A stretch of 64,000 nucleotides of DNA from Anthoceros angustus (Eukaryota; Streptophyta; Anthocerotopsida; Anthocerotales; Anthocerotaceae), in NCBI GenBank assembly GCA_010909165.1, contig MU008160.1, positions 1-64,000 on the forward strand, given 5' to 3'. Positions within the stretch are counted from its first letter, which is position 1, and the number at the start of each line of letters is the position of its first letter. Below, one piece after another: positions 45,760 through 57,474 of this stretch. The position numbers and the translations under genes were made by a program. The notes below the pieces were generated by a model that was not told where the DNA came from, searched no databases, and was given only the letters and a program-made list of their open reading frames with translations.

Positions 45760-47150
45760 GGGAATTGGTGAAACCACCTAAGGGCGTAAAAATAGTGACT
45801 AGCAAGTGGGTATTCAAAATCAAACGAAAGGGTGATGGTTCCATTGAGAGATACAAGGCACGATTAGTGGCTAGAGGGTTTACCGGATCCACGGTTTAGA
45901 TTATCTACCCCATGCCACTTATGCACGGTTGCCAAGTTTGCCTCCCTAAGAATGATCTTAGCCTTAACCACACAACATGACCTTCACCTCCACATGATGG
46001 ATGTCAAGAGCTTACACATGGGCGTCTACAAGAGGAGATCTATATGAGACAGGAGGCTATGAGGTCAAGGGAAAGGAAGATTGGGTGTGCAAACTTATTA
46101 AGTGCATTTATGGCAAGCAATCGTGCAAAGAATGGAATGTCATACATGTCAAGCTAGTTAATCGTGGCTTCAAACGAAGCAAAGCCGATGCTAGCATGTA
46201 CATATTGAAATCGAAGTGATATAATTTACCTTCTACTTTATGTACGACTTGTTTATGGCCTCATCTTCCTTATCCCTCCTAGTGAAATCAAGGCATGGTT
46301 ACGAAGTCATTTTGAGATGATGATCTCGAGAGATGACTTATGCCCTGGCGTTAATATCATTAGGATAGAGGCAACAAAACTCTAAGCTTAGTTAAAGTAT
46401 AAAAGAGAGTTTAACAAAATTTGGATTAGAAGAAGCCAAACCGCCACTACCCCTTTGCTAGTGGCATTAGGCTCACCGATATGAGCCCTAAAAGATACGG
46501 AGAAGCATGAGATGTCAGCACCATATAGACATCTTGTTGGCACTGATTTAAGTAACTTCACAAGACCCGACATTTCTTTTGAAGTTAGTGCATGTTCACG
46601 ATTCCTAGAGAACCACGAAGGAACATTGGCTATCTCAAACGTATCTTCGTGATACCTCAAAGGAACTATGCACACCGGATTGACTTACAAGTACAAACCC
46701 GCATACCCAATTTAATCCTAAGACATGTCGGCCGACTATGCTGATCCAGACACCGTAATCAGATCCGGCTATGTTCTACTATTGGGAGGTGCTCCAATCT
46801 CTTGGTCAAGTAAGAAACAACCTACAATTGCTTTGTCATCGAGTCCGAGTATAGAGTCCTAACCTCGTCTCAAAGATATAGTTTGGTGTAGGTTAGCTTT
46901 GAACTTGGTCACCCCAACATAATCCCACACCTTTGTTCGGATAGTCAAGGGGCCATAGCCCTAGCTAGAAATCCGTCTTCCACTCCGAACAAAGCACATA
47001 GCAATTGAATACCACTACATTCGTGAAATGCTAGAAAACAAAACAATAGACATAAATTACATCCAAACTCGGAAAATCCGGCCGATATATTAACCAAGTC
47101 ATTAGGTCGTGATTTACATAGCAACACATGAAGAGTTTAGGGATACTAGA
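45760..47150 (+). pseudogene. Copia reverse transcriptase and RNase H remnants
   Basis: RT begins with VKIVTSKWVFKIKRKGDGSI and RYKARLVARGFT. MDVKSLHMG and IKCIYGKQSCKEW follow. The catalytic YVDDL has lost two bases near 46,242 and reads YVRLV, so it is dead as written. RNase H remains include SGYVLLLGGAPISWSSKKQP near 46,765, and the end is ADILTKSLGRDLH near 47,090. Confidence 0.75.
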
Positions 47151-47349
47151 TATCAAGTCTAAGCCACCCTAACTCATAGCTATAGAGGAACATAAGTGGG
47201 CAACTAAAAGTTAACCTTGGCTACAAGCCACAGTTTGTCCAAATGATCAAGTTCCTCTTCTATTTCTAAATAATCTTCATAGTATTCTGAGCTTCGCTCC
47301 AATGCCCAAACAGATCCTATTCACAAAATTTAGGAGTCATGTTAATATA

Positions 47350-47372
47350 AAAATAAATAAATAAATAAATTA
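47350..47372. repeat. (AAAT)n microsatellite
   Basis: About five units of AAAT within the Copia 3' cargo. Confidence 0.7.
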
Positions 47373-47669
47373 TTAAATGCTATTTAAGTCATAAATGGCA
47401 TTAGGGTACTTACTATAAGTATGCTTAGTGTTCCCTTCATACTCAGCACATGGGGCAGCTCCCAACCATACCATTTTGATTCCTTTCTTATGGCAAACAT
47501 ATTCTGCTAGGGCATGGTAACTATCCTTATCCCCAGGGCATATCAAGTGGGTAGCTTTCATCAAACTTCCCATAGGAAGATAGCATCCAGGTATTGCATA
47601 TCCTGTCCTTGTTGCTTGAGGACCACTCTTTGTGGGATAGCAATCCTCAAGTGATCCGTGCCCACACAC
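47373..47669 (-). CDS. Antisense open frame in the Copia cargo, unrecognised
   Basis: A continuous 98-codon minus-strand frame reads MCGHGSLEDCYPTKSGPQAT, then LICPGDKDSYHALAEYVCHK and KMVWLGAAPCAEYEGNTKHT. Cysteine spacing and composition look like genuine protein, not a chance frame. It lies antisense to the retroelement, beyond RNase H, so it may be a captured piece of a host gene. I do not recognise the family. Confidence 0.4.
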   Translation of the reverse strand: MCGHGSLEDCYPTKSGPQATRTGYAIPGCYLPMGSLMKATHLICPGDKDSYHALAEYVCHKKGIKMVWLGAAPCAEYEGNTKHTYSKYPNAIYDLNSI

Positions 47670-47699
47670 ACTTGTCCATCCCTACAACCACATAGTTTC

Positions 47700-48972
47700 T
47701 TTTAAGCAAAAAAAAAAAAAACTTTGTCCTTATAAATAGGAGCAACCTACTTCCTATTCCTACTTACTTTCTTTTCCACTACTGCTACCACCTTGCTCTT
47801 GCCCTTCCACTTTCCTCTTGTGTCTTCGCCATCCATCTAAGTTTTCCTAGATCCGCCAATGGATCATCCCATTAGTACACATGCTATCTATCACTTTGTA
47901 GCATATATGCGACAGTTAACATACCGAGGCTAGTTTGTGGAGATCATTGGCACTTTTGGCGCCGAAATCATCATTGACGACGAGGCATCACCTTGACTTC
48001 CTTCGCATACGGATCATGAGGAGCATCTTCAACATCGGCTTGGACTCCCACCACGAGTCCTCTTCATCAATGTCAAGTCATCACACCATGTCTCATCAAG
48101 AGAGACGGCTTCGACGAGACCTCGAAAACCCGACCTCATCTTCACTCCACTCCGACGGAAGGCGGAGCGACAATCTCTTCTCACGAAGAGGAGATGGGTA
48201 CCATCCGCTTGAGTTCTGTGGGAGGATCCACTCATCTCCCATTTGGTCTCCTCCCACGTGTGGCCGACACTCAAGACTCTCGACCACACATCGGTTGGCT
48301 GTACCAAGCACGTTGAATTTCCAACCTGAGCCGCGACGGGACTTCACCGACCATCTCGGATTACCATCCGTCAGAAAAGCACACAATTTGTGGATCAAGC
48401 GCAACACGAAGCGCCCGGAATCGAATTTTTGATGGCAACAGGATCAAGACTGCAGGCAATCAAAGTCGCGACAGATTCGCCGCTGGCCGATCCAAATTCT
48501 CGCGCCAAGACGGCTCGCCCCACGTTGGCGCGCTGGCCGCCGCAGTGCGGCGCCGCCAGCTGCCGCGCCGCTCACGGCGCCGGCTGCCCGCCTCCCGCGG
48601 CGCTGAGGCTCGCCGCCGCCATGGGCGCTGTTTATGCCACCGCGGCCACACTTAACGCGTGGGCACGGCAATCGCCGCAGACCCACGTGGATCCTGGGGG
48701 AGGGGGGGTTTGCATTATCCACCTTTTAATTTCGGATGGGGTTTGCAATTATCCCCATTTCTTTTATTTCGGGTTTTTCCTTTTGCTTTTTCCCGATTTC
48801 TAAAATACCTATTTAGCATATCTAAATTAATTATTTAGTTTAGTTTGCTTAAGCTACATAGACTCTCAGTTTATCTTCTGAGCTAGTAACTATCTATCTA
48901 GTAGGAGTTTGCTAGTGTATTTAGTCTCATTTTGTAGCTTATTTTCACCCCTACGTTCATAGTGAGTGGGAG
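47700..48972. other. Rest of Copia 3' cargo, with a GC-rich island
   Basis: It contains a poly-A run at 47,708, an open frame on the plus strand (47,935-48,432) with no known domain, and a sharply GC-rich island at 48,480-48,640 (GGCGCCGCC-type). The purine-rich AGTGAGTGGGAG at 48,961-48,972 is the likely polypurine tract. Confidence 0.45.
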
Positions 48973-49228
48973 TGATAAAATACATATAGTTTAGGGCACT
49001 ATTCACTAGGGCACCTTTACTTATGCTTTAATCTATCTCTAGGGCATTAAGTAGTTACTTAGTTAGTTGTCCTAGGAGGTTAGTTGTTATATTAACCAAT
49101 TGACGGTTATAACAACTTATGGTTATAACCGCTCAACCACCTAACCACCTTGCCTATAAATAGGCTTTGTACTTATTATATACATTGTAATGCAAGCATC
49201 TTTATGCTAGAGCTTAGCATGATTTTCA
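48973..49228 (+). repeat. 3' LTR of the Copia element
   Basis: 256 bp matching 41,896-42,156, from TGATAAAATACATATAG to GCATGATTTTCA. Confidence 0.85.
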
Positions 49229-49910
49229 CTGATGAGGCCGTAGAGGATGAGCAAGATAAGCAAAACAAGGTTTATTAATCGCACACATATCCTTTGCATC
49301 GCCAAACTTGAGGAGAGGAAAATGTTGATAAGATCTTCACGGCGGAAGCTGAATTGCTTAATAAGCCAAACATGTTGCCGCAGAACAAGCAAAAAGAGCA
49401 AGGGGAAACGAAGATCATGGATGAGGCGGTCAAGGACCAAAGTTTTGTGAAGCTAAAAGGACATGCAAGGGAAGCCTTGGCGAAGTTTTCAGGGTATTCC
49501 ACCGGGTGAGACTAGCCAAAAGATGTTGATTAGTGTCACTGAGAAGGTCCTGACAGGTCTCATAGACCTCAATGGTATGGCCAAGGAGATCACTCTTCGG
49601 AAGAAACTACATGTGATACAAGTGGTTACATGAAGCATCTACGCCGCGATTCATTCGAGATGGTGAGGAAGGAGTACTGCACTCAACGGATGAAGTCATT
49701 ACGATTTCGCTCAAGGGAAGGTGGAACGAAAGTTTGGGCAACCAAATTCAAGAGCCAAGACAACAAGTTTGATTTTTTTTGGCTAAGAACGATTGAAGAG
49801 GAGCATGCCAAGAAATTCTCAAGAATCTTGAACCGGAGTAGGAATATTGTTAGGAAGGCAAAAGGATATCCCAGAGGAAAACGGGTCAAACGACCCCGCA
49901 TGAGGTGAGG
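49229..49910 (+). pseudogene. Coding fragment of the plus-strand gene after the Copia element
   Basis: Frames continue the acidic stretch split by the Copia element (DEAVEDEQDKQ), then FTAEAELLNKPNMLPQNKQK, KLKGHAREALAKFSGYS, LISVTEKVLTGLIDLNGMAK and, after a shift, FEMVRKEYCTQRMKSLRFRS and FFWLRTIEEEHAKKFSRILN. It ends in a basic segment (GYPRGKRVKRPRMR). The charged, helical composition suggests a coiled region. No domain is recognised. Confidence 0.45.
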
Positions 49911-52900
49911 CCCAAAGGTTAGGTCGGGTGACTACCACCGTAGGTCGCCACACTACGCCCAGTCGAGTAAGGAGCAGATCATCAAGGTAAGTCGACTATC
50001 ATGTAGGTCGACAAATCTCGCTAAAAGGAAATTAGAATAAGGGGGATATCCACTATATATGCTCATCAATAGGGGATAAAATATATAAGAGTAATTAGCA
50101 AGAGATTAATTAGCAGTAGTAGGAAAATAGGTATTATAGATCGATTAGGATTTTGAATGATGAAAATCTAGGGTTGTGGCCGCCTGTGTGGCACATCCAA
50201 AGGGCAAAGTGCGCTGGCCAACTTCCTTCGAGCTAGGCGAACTACCCCAAGGATCGACCGGCCGGAGCGCAAAAGAAGCCCGGGAGAAGCCGCCATTGCC
50301 GCGCCGCGACGAACGAGGAAGGCGCGCGCAAGGGGAGAAGACCCCAGGGAAAGGAGAAAGAGGAGGCGAAGACGAGCGCCCAGGCACCGGGAAGCTCTTC
50401 AACACCGGGAAAAGGGACACATTGAAGGAGCCGCCACCGCAGAGCGGGTTGGAGCTGAGCAAGAAGGTGAAGGAGAGTGAGAGTAGAAGGAAAATCACAC
50501 CACCCGCCGCTACCGAGAAGAAATCAAGGAGGAAAATCCAGCCTGTGAGGCTCAAGACAGGCTAACGTGTGTGTGTCGTAGTCGCCGCCACGACGAGAAG
50601 GAGTGTTTGAGGAAGCTTGAGCACACAATGAAAATTGGGAAGTAACTTTGCTTGAGGGAGTAAGGAAGGTGCCATGCCTCGAGGAAAAGGCAAGGGAAGG
50701 AGCCCGGCAAGGGCCTCCTCGCGAGGAGAAAAGGAAGAGAGCAGGGGCGCCGCTGTGGGGAGGTGAACTTGTGATGCCCCAATTCACTTGCCGGTCAGCT
50801 AACCCCTAGATTTGGTTGATTTTCGCAAGGCGAGGAGGAGAACATCCAACTAGGATGGGTGTATGGCCGCCAATGGGCCTACACTAATTTGGAATTGATT
50901 GAGGAGTGTTACATCAACCTCCATCAATCGGCGCTACGAAAGGAATGCTAGAACGGATCCTCTGGGACCGTGAGTATTCGATGTGTATGGAAGACCGGAG
51001 GAAGAGAGCTCGAATTGCTCTCTCGAAAGGTCCAATGGAGGAAGAGGACAGCCCTCCGACATCCCGCAGAGTTCCTTGACATGATGGATGGAGGAGTGAA
51101 GGCCCACGCCAAGAATGGCTGGAAGACCGAGAGCATCAAGGAGTCAAGTGGAGGCTCTTCGCAAAGATTGTGCTGGGTTGGTAAATTACCAACGACTCTT
51201 ATTTCAACTTCCTCCAATTTTTGTGGAAGATTTCCATGGGAGCCAAGCCGATTGGGGACTATCATGTATGAAGCGCATATACACCATCGAGAGAAGCTCC
51301 TCAAGCCAAATTCGGATGAGGAAGGACCAAGGCCATGCTATCAGCACCTATTTGGTGCATTTATGGGAAACCGAGGGACTCTCACAAGCAAGGAGCTTGA
51401 AGATGCATGGCATCCCTTTGAGGTCATCCACCTCCACCGAGGTTGGAAAGGCCTTTGCCTTTGCATTGGAAGACGGTGGGAGGTCGACTCCACAAGCATG
51501 CTAGAAGCAAGAGGAGAAGATGCGAGGCAACAAAGTTGCCGGAGTGGGAATCCTTTCCATGTGAGCAAGCAAGGGAGAAGAGCAAGAAGCGCCGAGAAGG
51601 CCGAATGGTGGTCTATGAGAGAAGGACCACTGGAGGGGTGAGAGTGGGGAGTCCCCACCATCTCCTTTGTGCCTACGAGAGAGGCACCCCGGCTGCACCC
51701 CTAGGGAGGCGCCACCCAAGGGGTGGGCAGCCCACTGTAGGCGCCACCACCATGGTAGGTACATCACTGGGGAGCAGCCCCACTCTGAGGGGGCACCCCA
51801 CGCCAGCAAACAGCCACAAGGTGGAAGGGAAGGAGAAGGAAGAGAGGTGCCGCGAGCGGCGCGAGGCCACCATCTCCGCTACTGTGGGGGAGAGCGGATG
51901 GAGCGACGGTGAAGGGGACCGGCTGATGGCCCGAGAGGTGAGAGCTGGAGATTTCCAAAGAAGAAGGAGGGGTGGAATTAGGACCCTAGGAGAATTGCCG
52001 GTGCTTGTGAAGCACTCACCGTGGATTTGAAGGGGGGGACTAGCAGCCTCCTTGGGCATGCCAAGAGGAAGTGAAATCTCAAGACATGGCCGGAAGGAAA
52101 AGGCAAAATGGCAATTGGAGGCCATGGAGTCCGATGAAAAGGCAGCCAAGCCGGAAAAGGTCAGGAGAAGCTCCAGCCACCTGAACAGCGGGCAGAAAAG
52201 GTCGAGGGAAGTTGTCACAAGTCAAGAAAGAGCCATTCCGAGCAACAACCCAAAAGGATTCTTGGAGGCAAAAGGGAAGAGCATTTTGCCCAATTAGCAA
52301 GAGAGGAAGCAAGGCAGAGGCAAGGAAGGAGAAGGTAACGTCCAAAGAAGTGGACATGAGTGTGATGGCTACAAGCTATCAAAATCCGGATATGGGAGAG
52401 GAGTTGAGAAGGACCCTTAATTTGAAGAGAGCGCGAGAGAAGCACAAGACCGTGAGTCGGAGCGAAAAGAATGCTTGGCAAGCGAGAAGGAGGGGCTTGC
52501 TCAAAGAATTAGAGGAACAAGGAGGTCTCAGAGGAGGAGCCACAAGAAGGTGGTGTAATGCCGGGTAGTGAGAAGCGATTTTGGCATTATGCCCTTCGTG
52601 CAAAATTGGCCAGCCAAAAGGAAGTGAGGGAGGAGAATGTGACCTCCATGTCAAGGTGGGGGAATTGACCAGAGGGACGCCTACAAAGGTAGGTGTGAAG
52701 ATGGAGAGGGCCCACTGAGATTGATGATCTCCAAATGCATTACAACTTGGGGCTCACCTCCACAATAGATTTGAAGGCCAACAACGAAGTCTTACGGTTG
52801 GCCAAGAGGAGGACATTGGGTCCTCATGATGATGACAAAGGAGCCGCAACAAGTGCACGAGGCCTCCGATTTTGATGAGGCCATCAAATGGACTCCGAGG

Positions 52901-54440
52901 AACTGAGGAGTCGAGGTGAGGAGAGCCGCCGTGGCACCAAAGGTGGGAGACGGCGAGAGCAAGGGGGACACCTCCGGGGTCACCTACCAGAGGGTGACCA
53001 CCCTACCACGGTAGTCCGCCAGACCACCGTGGGGGATGACACCACGGGTAGTCCGCTGATCACCGGGTAGGGCAGCGGCACAGCTGGGGAGTTCAAGGCC
53101 ATCAAGATGAAGAAGGCCGGGGTCCGAATATACCCCGAGGAGCAGCTGGGTGGTGGGAGAGACAACCCCACCGAGGAAACTAAGGACGGGTCCGACCACG
53201 AGGAAGGAAGGGTGAGGAATCTATCCCGCGAGTAAGGGAGGAACCGGACCCGAGAGGAGGAGTCCAACAAAAAGGGCCCGAGATTAGAAAATCCGCATGG
53301 TGGGAAGATGAAGGGTGCTCTATGATAGGTATGGACAAACCAAACAAGGCAAAGAGCAATGAAGATCCCGACCCAAGAACCTCACCGAGGAGGAAGAAGG
53401 AAGAAGGAGAGGGGACCGACTACCATGGTAGGTCACCCCCAGTCCGCTGACTACCGGTAGGGTGCGATGAACGGGCGCGACCAGCGCGGAGCGGAGAAAA
53501 GGCGCCAGGTGCGCGGAGGGGGAAGCGCGATTGCCGGATAAGGAATCCAGCGCGCCCGCGAGATGGAGGAAGGGCAAGATTGTACTTGCCCCACACATTA
53601 GGAAGCGACAAAGGCTGGGAAGGGCAAGAGCAAAAGGAGGGCGAGGGAGCCAATCCACCAATGCCCACCCCAAAGAGGTGAAGACTAGATATGGTCAAGG
53701 GACCATAAATGCTAGGTAGAAGAATAGGATAGGTGATGTAGACCGACATCCTTCGAGGATGGTCTTAGGTGAAGTTGCTAGAATAGAATTTACCAAGAAA
53801 TGCATAATAGATTTAGGTGCCGACATTAAATGTCATGTAGGAAATAATAGAATATTGGAAAAGGTGACCTGCAGAGGGTCACCCAAGGGAGGTTGTATGT
53901 GGAAGGCCTCCTATAAGAGGAGGAGGATTTCACAAAGTAAAGTATCATGTCTTGCGCCCACGCCATCGAGTCCTTTGCCATTAGGAATTTCGTGTACCGT
54001 GAGCCAACATGTCATCGTAGAGAGGAAGTGTGGTCGGAGTGTTTGGTGGAGGACTTGCTGCAAGTGCCTAAACGAGTTGCTCCCTTGTGAATGGTTGCTG
54101 TGAAATTGCTTTGCTTTGGGTGTGTGGCAAATGCCCAGAACTCTCGGCTTGAGGGTAGACTACATGTGAAGACTGGAGGTTCTCGTCTGTCAAACTCATA
54201 GCAACCGCCCAAGGAAGAACTTGCTGGTGGAGGCGACCTGTGCAGCCAGCTGTGGCGAGTCGAAACCAAGAAGCCCGAATCGAGGTTAGAATCTAGGAGG
54301 AAGAGGATGAGGAGATGAGAAGATGAGTAGAGGATTAGAGGTGTAGGTGTTAGTGGAAGGCCATGTGCAGAGCCTAAGGGACGAATCCCAACTAAGTAAA
54401 AGAGCCCCCGAGTGGAGAAGTTTGGTCTTAGAAGTAGGGA
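49911..54440 (+). mobile_element. Degenerate retroelement-like region (second Gypsy family, inferred)
   Basis: No LTR pair is visible. The region is GC-rich with coding-like pieces: a Lys/Pro-rich frame 50,176-50,565; a gag-like stretch 50,970-51,520 (LELLSRKVQWRKRTALRHPA, LLFQLPPIFVEDFHGSQADW); and, near 53,765-53,860, VARIEFTKKCIIDLGADIKC, which resembles an aspartic protease strand (DLGA for DTGA). Palindromes of the CTACC...GGTAG type (53,003; 53,420; 53,451) also occur in the solo LTR at 55,748-60,041, which suggests the same family. Assignment is tentative. Confidence 0.35.
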
Positions 54441-54552
54441 CGAAATCGCTGTGTGGACTGGGGTCCCTGGCGCCTGATAGGCTCTTGTCACCGAGGTGGA
54501 CCTAATTGTTTTGTGTCGCTAGGTCGAGGGTTGGCGATTCAAGCAAAGGCAA

Positions 54553-54745
54553 GTGCATGCTATGAGAGGGAGAGGGACGCCTTGCTTGTTGAGAAGGCTG
54601 AGAGTTGTGCAGAAGCGGTTGGTGACCAAGGCCTCGAACTTTCACACAAGTCTCATGGGACGAAACCCAACGACGGGCGGCTGGATAAGTGTGGCCGCTT
54701 ATAGTGGGAGGCCCTTGGAGTGCCCGGTTTTCCCTAAACCACAAG
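54553..54745 (+). pseudogene. Exon upstream of the methyltransferase domain
   Basis: The frame ends KASNFHTSLMGRNPTTGGWI and SVAAYSGRPLECPVFPKPQ, then meets a strong donor (AAG|GTGAGT). Joined across the 116-base intron it continues in frame into VKDVEDQKLLRFPCFYIRG. The upstream limit is unclear because another frame (SACYERERDALLVEKAE) is coding-like just before it. Confidence 0.45.
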
Positions 54746-54861
54746 GTGAGTTTCCGTTTACTAGTATAAAATCAGTTGAGGGCGCCGCATGTCGCCTCGC
54801 CTTCCTATTGTCCCGCAATCCGACTTTCGCAACCTCACTTGTTTTGTGTTATTTTGCGCAG
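54746..54861 (+). other. Spliceosomal intron (116 bp)
   Basis: Donor AAG|GTGAGT at 54,746 and acceptor TTTTGCGCAG at 54,861 keep the open frame on both sides. The body is T-rich near the 3' end. This marks the gene as eukaryotic despite its bacterial-type domain. Confidence 0.6.
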
Positions 54862-55747
54862 TTAAAGATGTTGAAGACCAAAAGCTCCTAAGATTTCCGT
54901 GCTTTTATATTAGAGGTCCACACATGGAAAGGGCTAGAGGATGAGCAAAGGGCACTGGCGGACATGGACATAGAGGAAGGGCTGCAATCAAGCATCGTGA
55001 CCAAAACAGAGGAGTTAGTGAAGTATCAAGTGGTGCGCAGAAATGTGGCGTAAATGAGAGGGTTTCCATGAGCTCAAGTATACAACGCGGTGATGGATGT
55101 CCCTGTGGATTCAACAAGGGAAGTATGATATCAAACTTAAGCAGGCGCAAATGGCAAACAAATTTCATTCCTTCCATGATATGACAATGTGCGACGAGAT
55201 TAGAATGATAGTAGTGCATGGTGTGGAAGAGCTCCATATTGTGAGGGAGACTATGAAGTGAAAAGGAGGAGGCATGGTCTCATTTGTTTGGGACAAAACT
55301 AATATGCACAATGACCAAGGAGGCTTGTGGAATTACATCGTACATCATCGCGGTCGTGACTCGCAATAGCAAGAAGACAAAGGTATCCATGCTGCCGAAT
55401 ACCTTGCAAGGCTCTTTCAATAATGGGCGAGCAGTTATTGCACATGACGCTGTGGTTAAGAAGTTATTATACATGTCGCTAGACAAGCTGGTTGTTTCCG
55501 CGTATCAGAGGCCACTGGGTCTAATGATGAAGTTGATCAGGAACTTCTCCAAAGAAGGAGATTGGATACTAGATGCATGTGCAGGGAGTGGAACAACGAC
55601 ATTAGCACGCTCCTTTGTGGCCGAAATTGCATTGCTGTGGAGGTTGACAAACGCTGTGCAGAGTTCATTTCTCAAAGGATTCATGGCTATGAAGTTTTAC
55701 CGGACGCAGAGGAGGAATTGACCCATGAGCCACACCGCCGAGGTCCC
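54862..55747 (+). pseudogene. DNA N4-cytosine/N6-adenine methyltransferase domain (bacterial type), frame-broken
   Basis: In order: a motif IV-like region MDVPVDSTRE (55,096), then KQAQMANKFHSFHDMTMCDE and VVHGVEELHIVRETM, FVWDKTNMHNDQGG, and NTLQGSFNNGRAVIAHDAVV. QRPLGLMMKLIRNFS follows, then motif I DACAGSGTT at 55,572-55,598, with GRNCIAVEVDKRCAEFISQR in the next frame. Motif IV before motif I is the beta-class order of the N6_N4_Mtase family, which transfers methyl groups from SAM to exocyclic amines of DNA bases. The catalytic [DSN]PP[YFW] is here DVPV, so the Tyr appears lost. Stops and shifts interrupt it. The gene is cut at 55,747 by a solo LTR and resumes at 60,042. Confidence 0.68.
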
Positions 55748-56714
55748 TGTGAACGATCTAGACTCGGAAAGTCCCTGTCGAAATGCCCTTGAAGTGTTTT
55801 TTTTTGTTTTTTTGGTTAAGAGTGGTGTGAAAATAAGTCAAGTTGACAGTAGGCAAAGGTACTTATAGTAGAAATGACCTTGGCCTATGGTTTTTTTTTT
55901 TGTTTTTGTTCCTAGATTAGATAATAAGCAAACCGGGTACTCGATGTTCCTTGGCCCATGGACCTGGGATATCCTCTAAAAAGTCTATATATGTGAGGTG
56001 GAGGGTTGGTATGTAGGGTTTAAGGTCTATAGGCTTGGGAATTAGGCAGGTAGTTGAAAGGTGAGAGGTTGTGGATTGGGGTGTGGGGGAGCGGTCGTGG
56101 AAAGAGGAGATGGTCGAGAAACAGGGGTAGGAAGACCGGGAACTTAACCCTAGGAATTTGGGGAAAAGTGATGGGAGGCGGCGGCCGGCAACTGGGCCCA
56201 GCGAAGTCGAGGAGTTGCATCCGGGAGAATCAGCGATGCGGGGAGGCGCGAGGCGCACCCACGAGGGAAGGAGCTCAGAACCCCCATCGACATCAGTCAT
56301 GACTAGAGGAAGGCGCCAGAGCGTTGGTGAGGAGGTAGGAACCACAGGACCCCGCCGAGTGGTCGAATGATTTGAGGCGCAGACCGGAGACTCTGTGGAG
56401 GGATGGCGCCAAGGTCTGTGAGATTGTGCTTGCTCCATGGCCAAACATGGATCATTGGAAAGTTATTTGGGGAATTGGTGAAGGAGGCTGAAGCTTGGCT
56501 TCATGGAAGAGCAGTGGAATTACATGAACTTGGATGAGTGCGAGTGTCGCGCCGAAGGACAAAGTAGGCGGGGAATTAAAGCAGGATTGGGGACTGGAAT
56601 TGGTTAGGAGAGGTGTATGGCGCGGTAAGGAGGAGGCGGTTTGGTGATGGGCGTCCGGAGAAAGAACCTGGCGCGGCCTGGTTAAGGCGTGGTCAGGAAC
56701 CAATTTTGGTGGAT

Positions 56715-57000
56715 TTGGCGGTTGATGGAGTGCAGCGGATGGCTCCTATGTTTCTGCAGCACAAGCGATTATTTGTCGACCACTTTGCACTGTTCCTCCA
56801 TGAAGTGGTCAAGGGGCAAAATCGATTGGGGAGATTCTCTTGACAAGTTGTGTGAAGAGGTTGAACTTGATTTCTCCTCGACCCTCTCTAATTTCACCAT
56901 TTGGTCCATCTTTATGTGCATGCTAGCACGCGGTGGAAATTGTGGCCTCCTCACATGTGGAAGCCGGTTAGGGAGGTGAAATGGAAGGCGGAGGAGCCCA
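56715..57000 (+). pseudogene. Gag-like coding remnant inside the solo LTR
   Basis: Frames read PMFLQHKRLFVDHFALFLHE with VVKGQN, then WGDSLDKLCEEVELDFSSTL and MWKPVREVKWKAEEPKEKSR. The DHF-x-x-F-L-x-E-V-V-x-G core equals that in the LTRs of the first Gypsy element (about 20,080 and 30,085), at a similar distance from the LTR end. A structural protein frame therefore appears to be part of the LTR in both families. Confidence 0.45.
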
Positions 57001-57474
57001 AGGAGAAATCGAGGAAATCGGATAGGCGGGAGTCGTGGCGGATTCGAGGAAGAAGGAAATTTCTACCAGCAAAGAGGAAGACCGGTGGAAGGCGGGGCCT
57101 CGGCGAAAAGGTGAAGGCGGGGCCAGCGTCACGGGTCAGCAGGCGGCGCTCTGAAAATGAAGGCCAAGCGGCGGATTGAGGTGGCGGGAGGCGCGATCCG
57201 AGGAGGACAATTTTCTTGACACGGATGCGGATGATGAATCAACCCGGAGGGATTAGGGGTGACCTCGAGCGGACCCTCCTCGGCATGGGAAGAGATTTTC
57301 AAGGGGACTCCAGCGAGGTGGATGCGGTTGGTGAGGGTGCGCACCTTGGGAAGGAAAGTGCTCGGCAGGAGGATGGCGTCGGCGGGCCGCCACAGGTGGA
57401 TTGCGGGGGCCCACATCGATGATGGGCCAAGCGGTTGTTGGATCAAGCGGCCTTAGCTCTCACGGCTCGGTGTG

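Larger units (their letters stand above)
41896..49228 (+). mobile_element. Ty1/Copia LTR retrotransposon with extra 3' cargo
   Basis: Near-identical LTRs (41,896-42,156 and 48,973-49,228) flank the internal region. A primer binding site TGGTATCGAGC at 42,160-42,170 resembles the initiator-Met site used by most plant Copia elements. Gag, integrase, reverse transcriptase and RNase H remains follow in Copia order. GATGA flanks both sides, but two bases (CT) separate it from the 3' LTR. Between RNase H (end about 47,150) and the 3' LTR lie about 1.8 kb with no retroelement function. All frames are broken. Confidence 0.85.
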
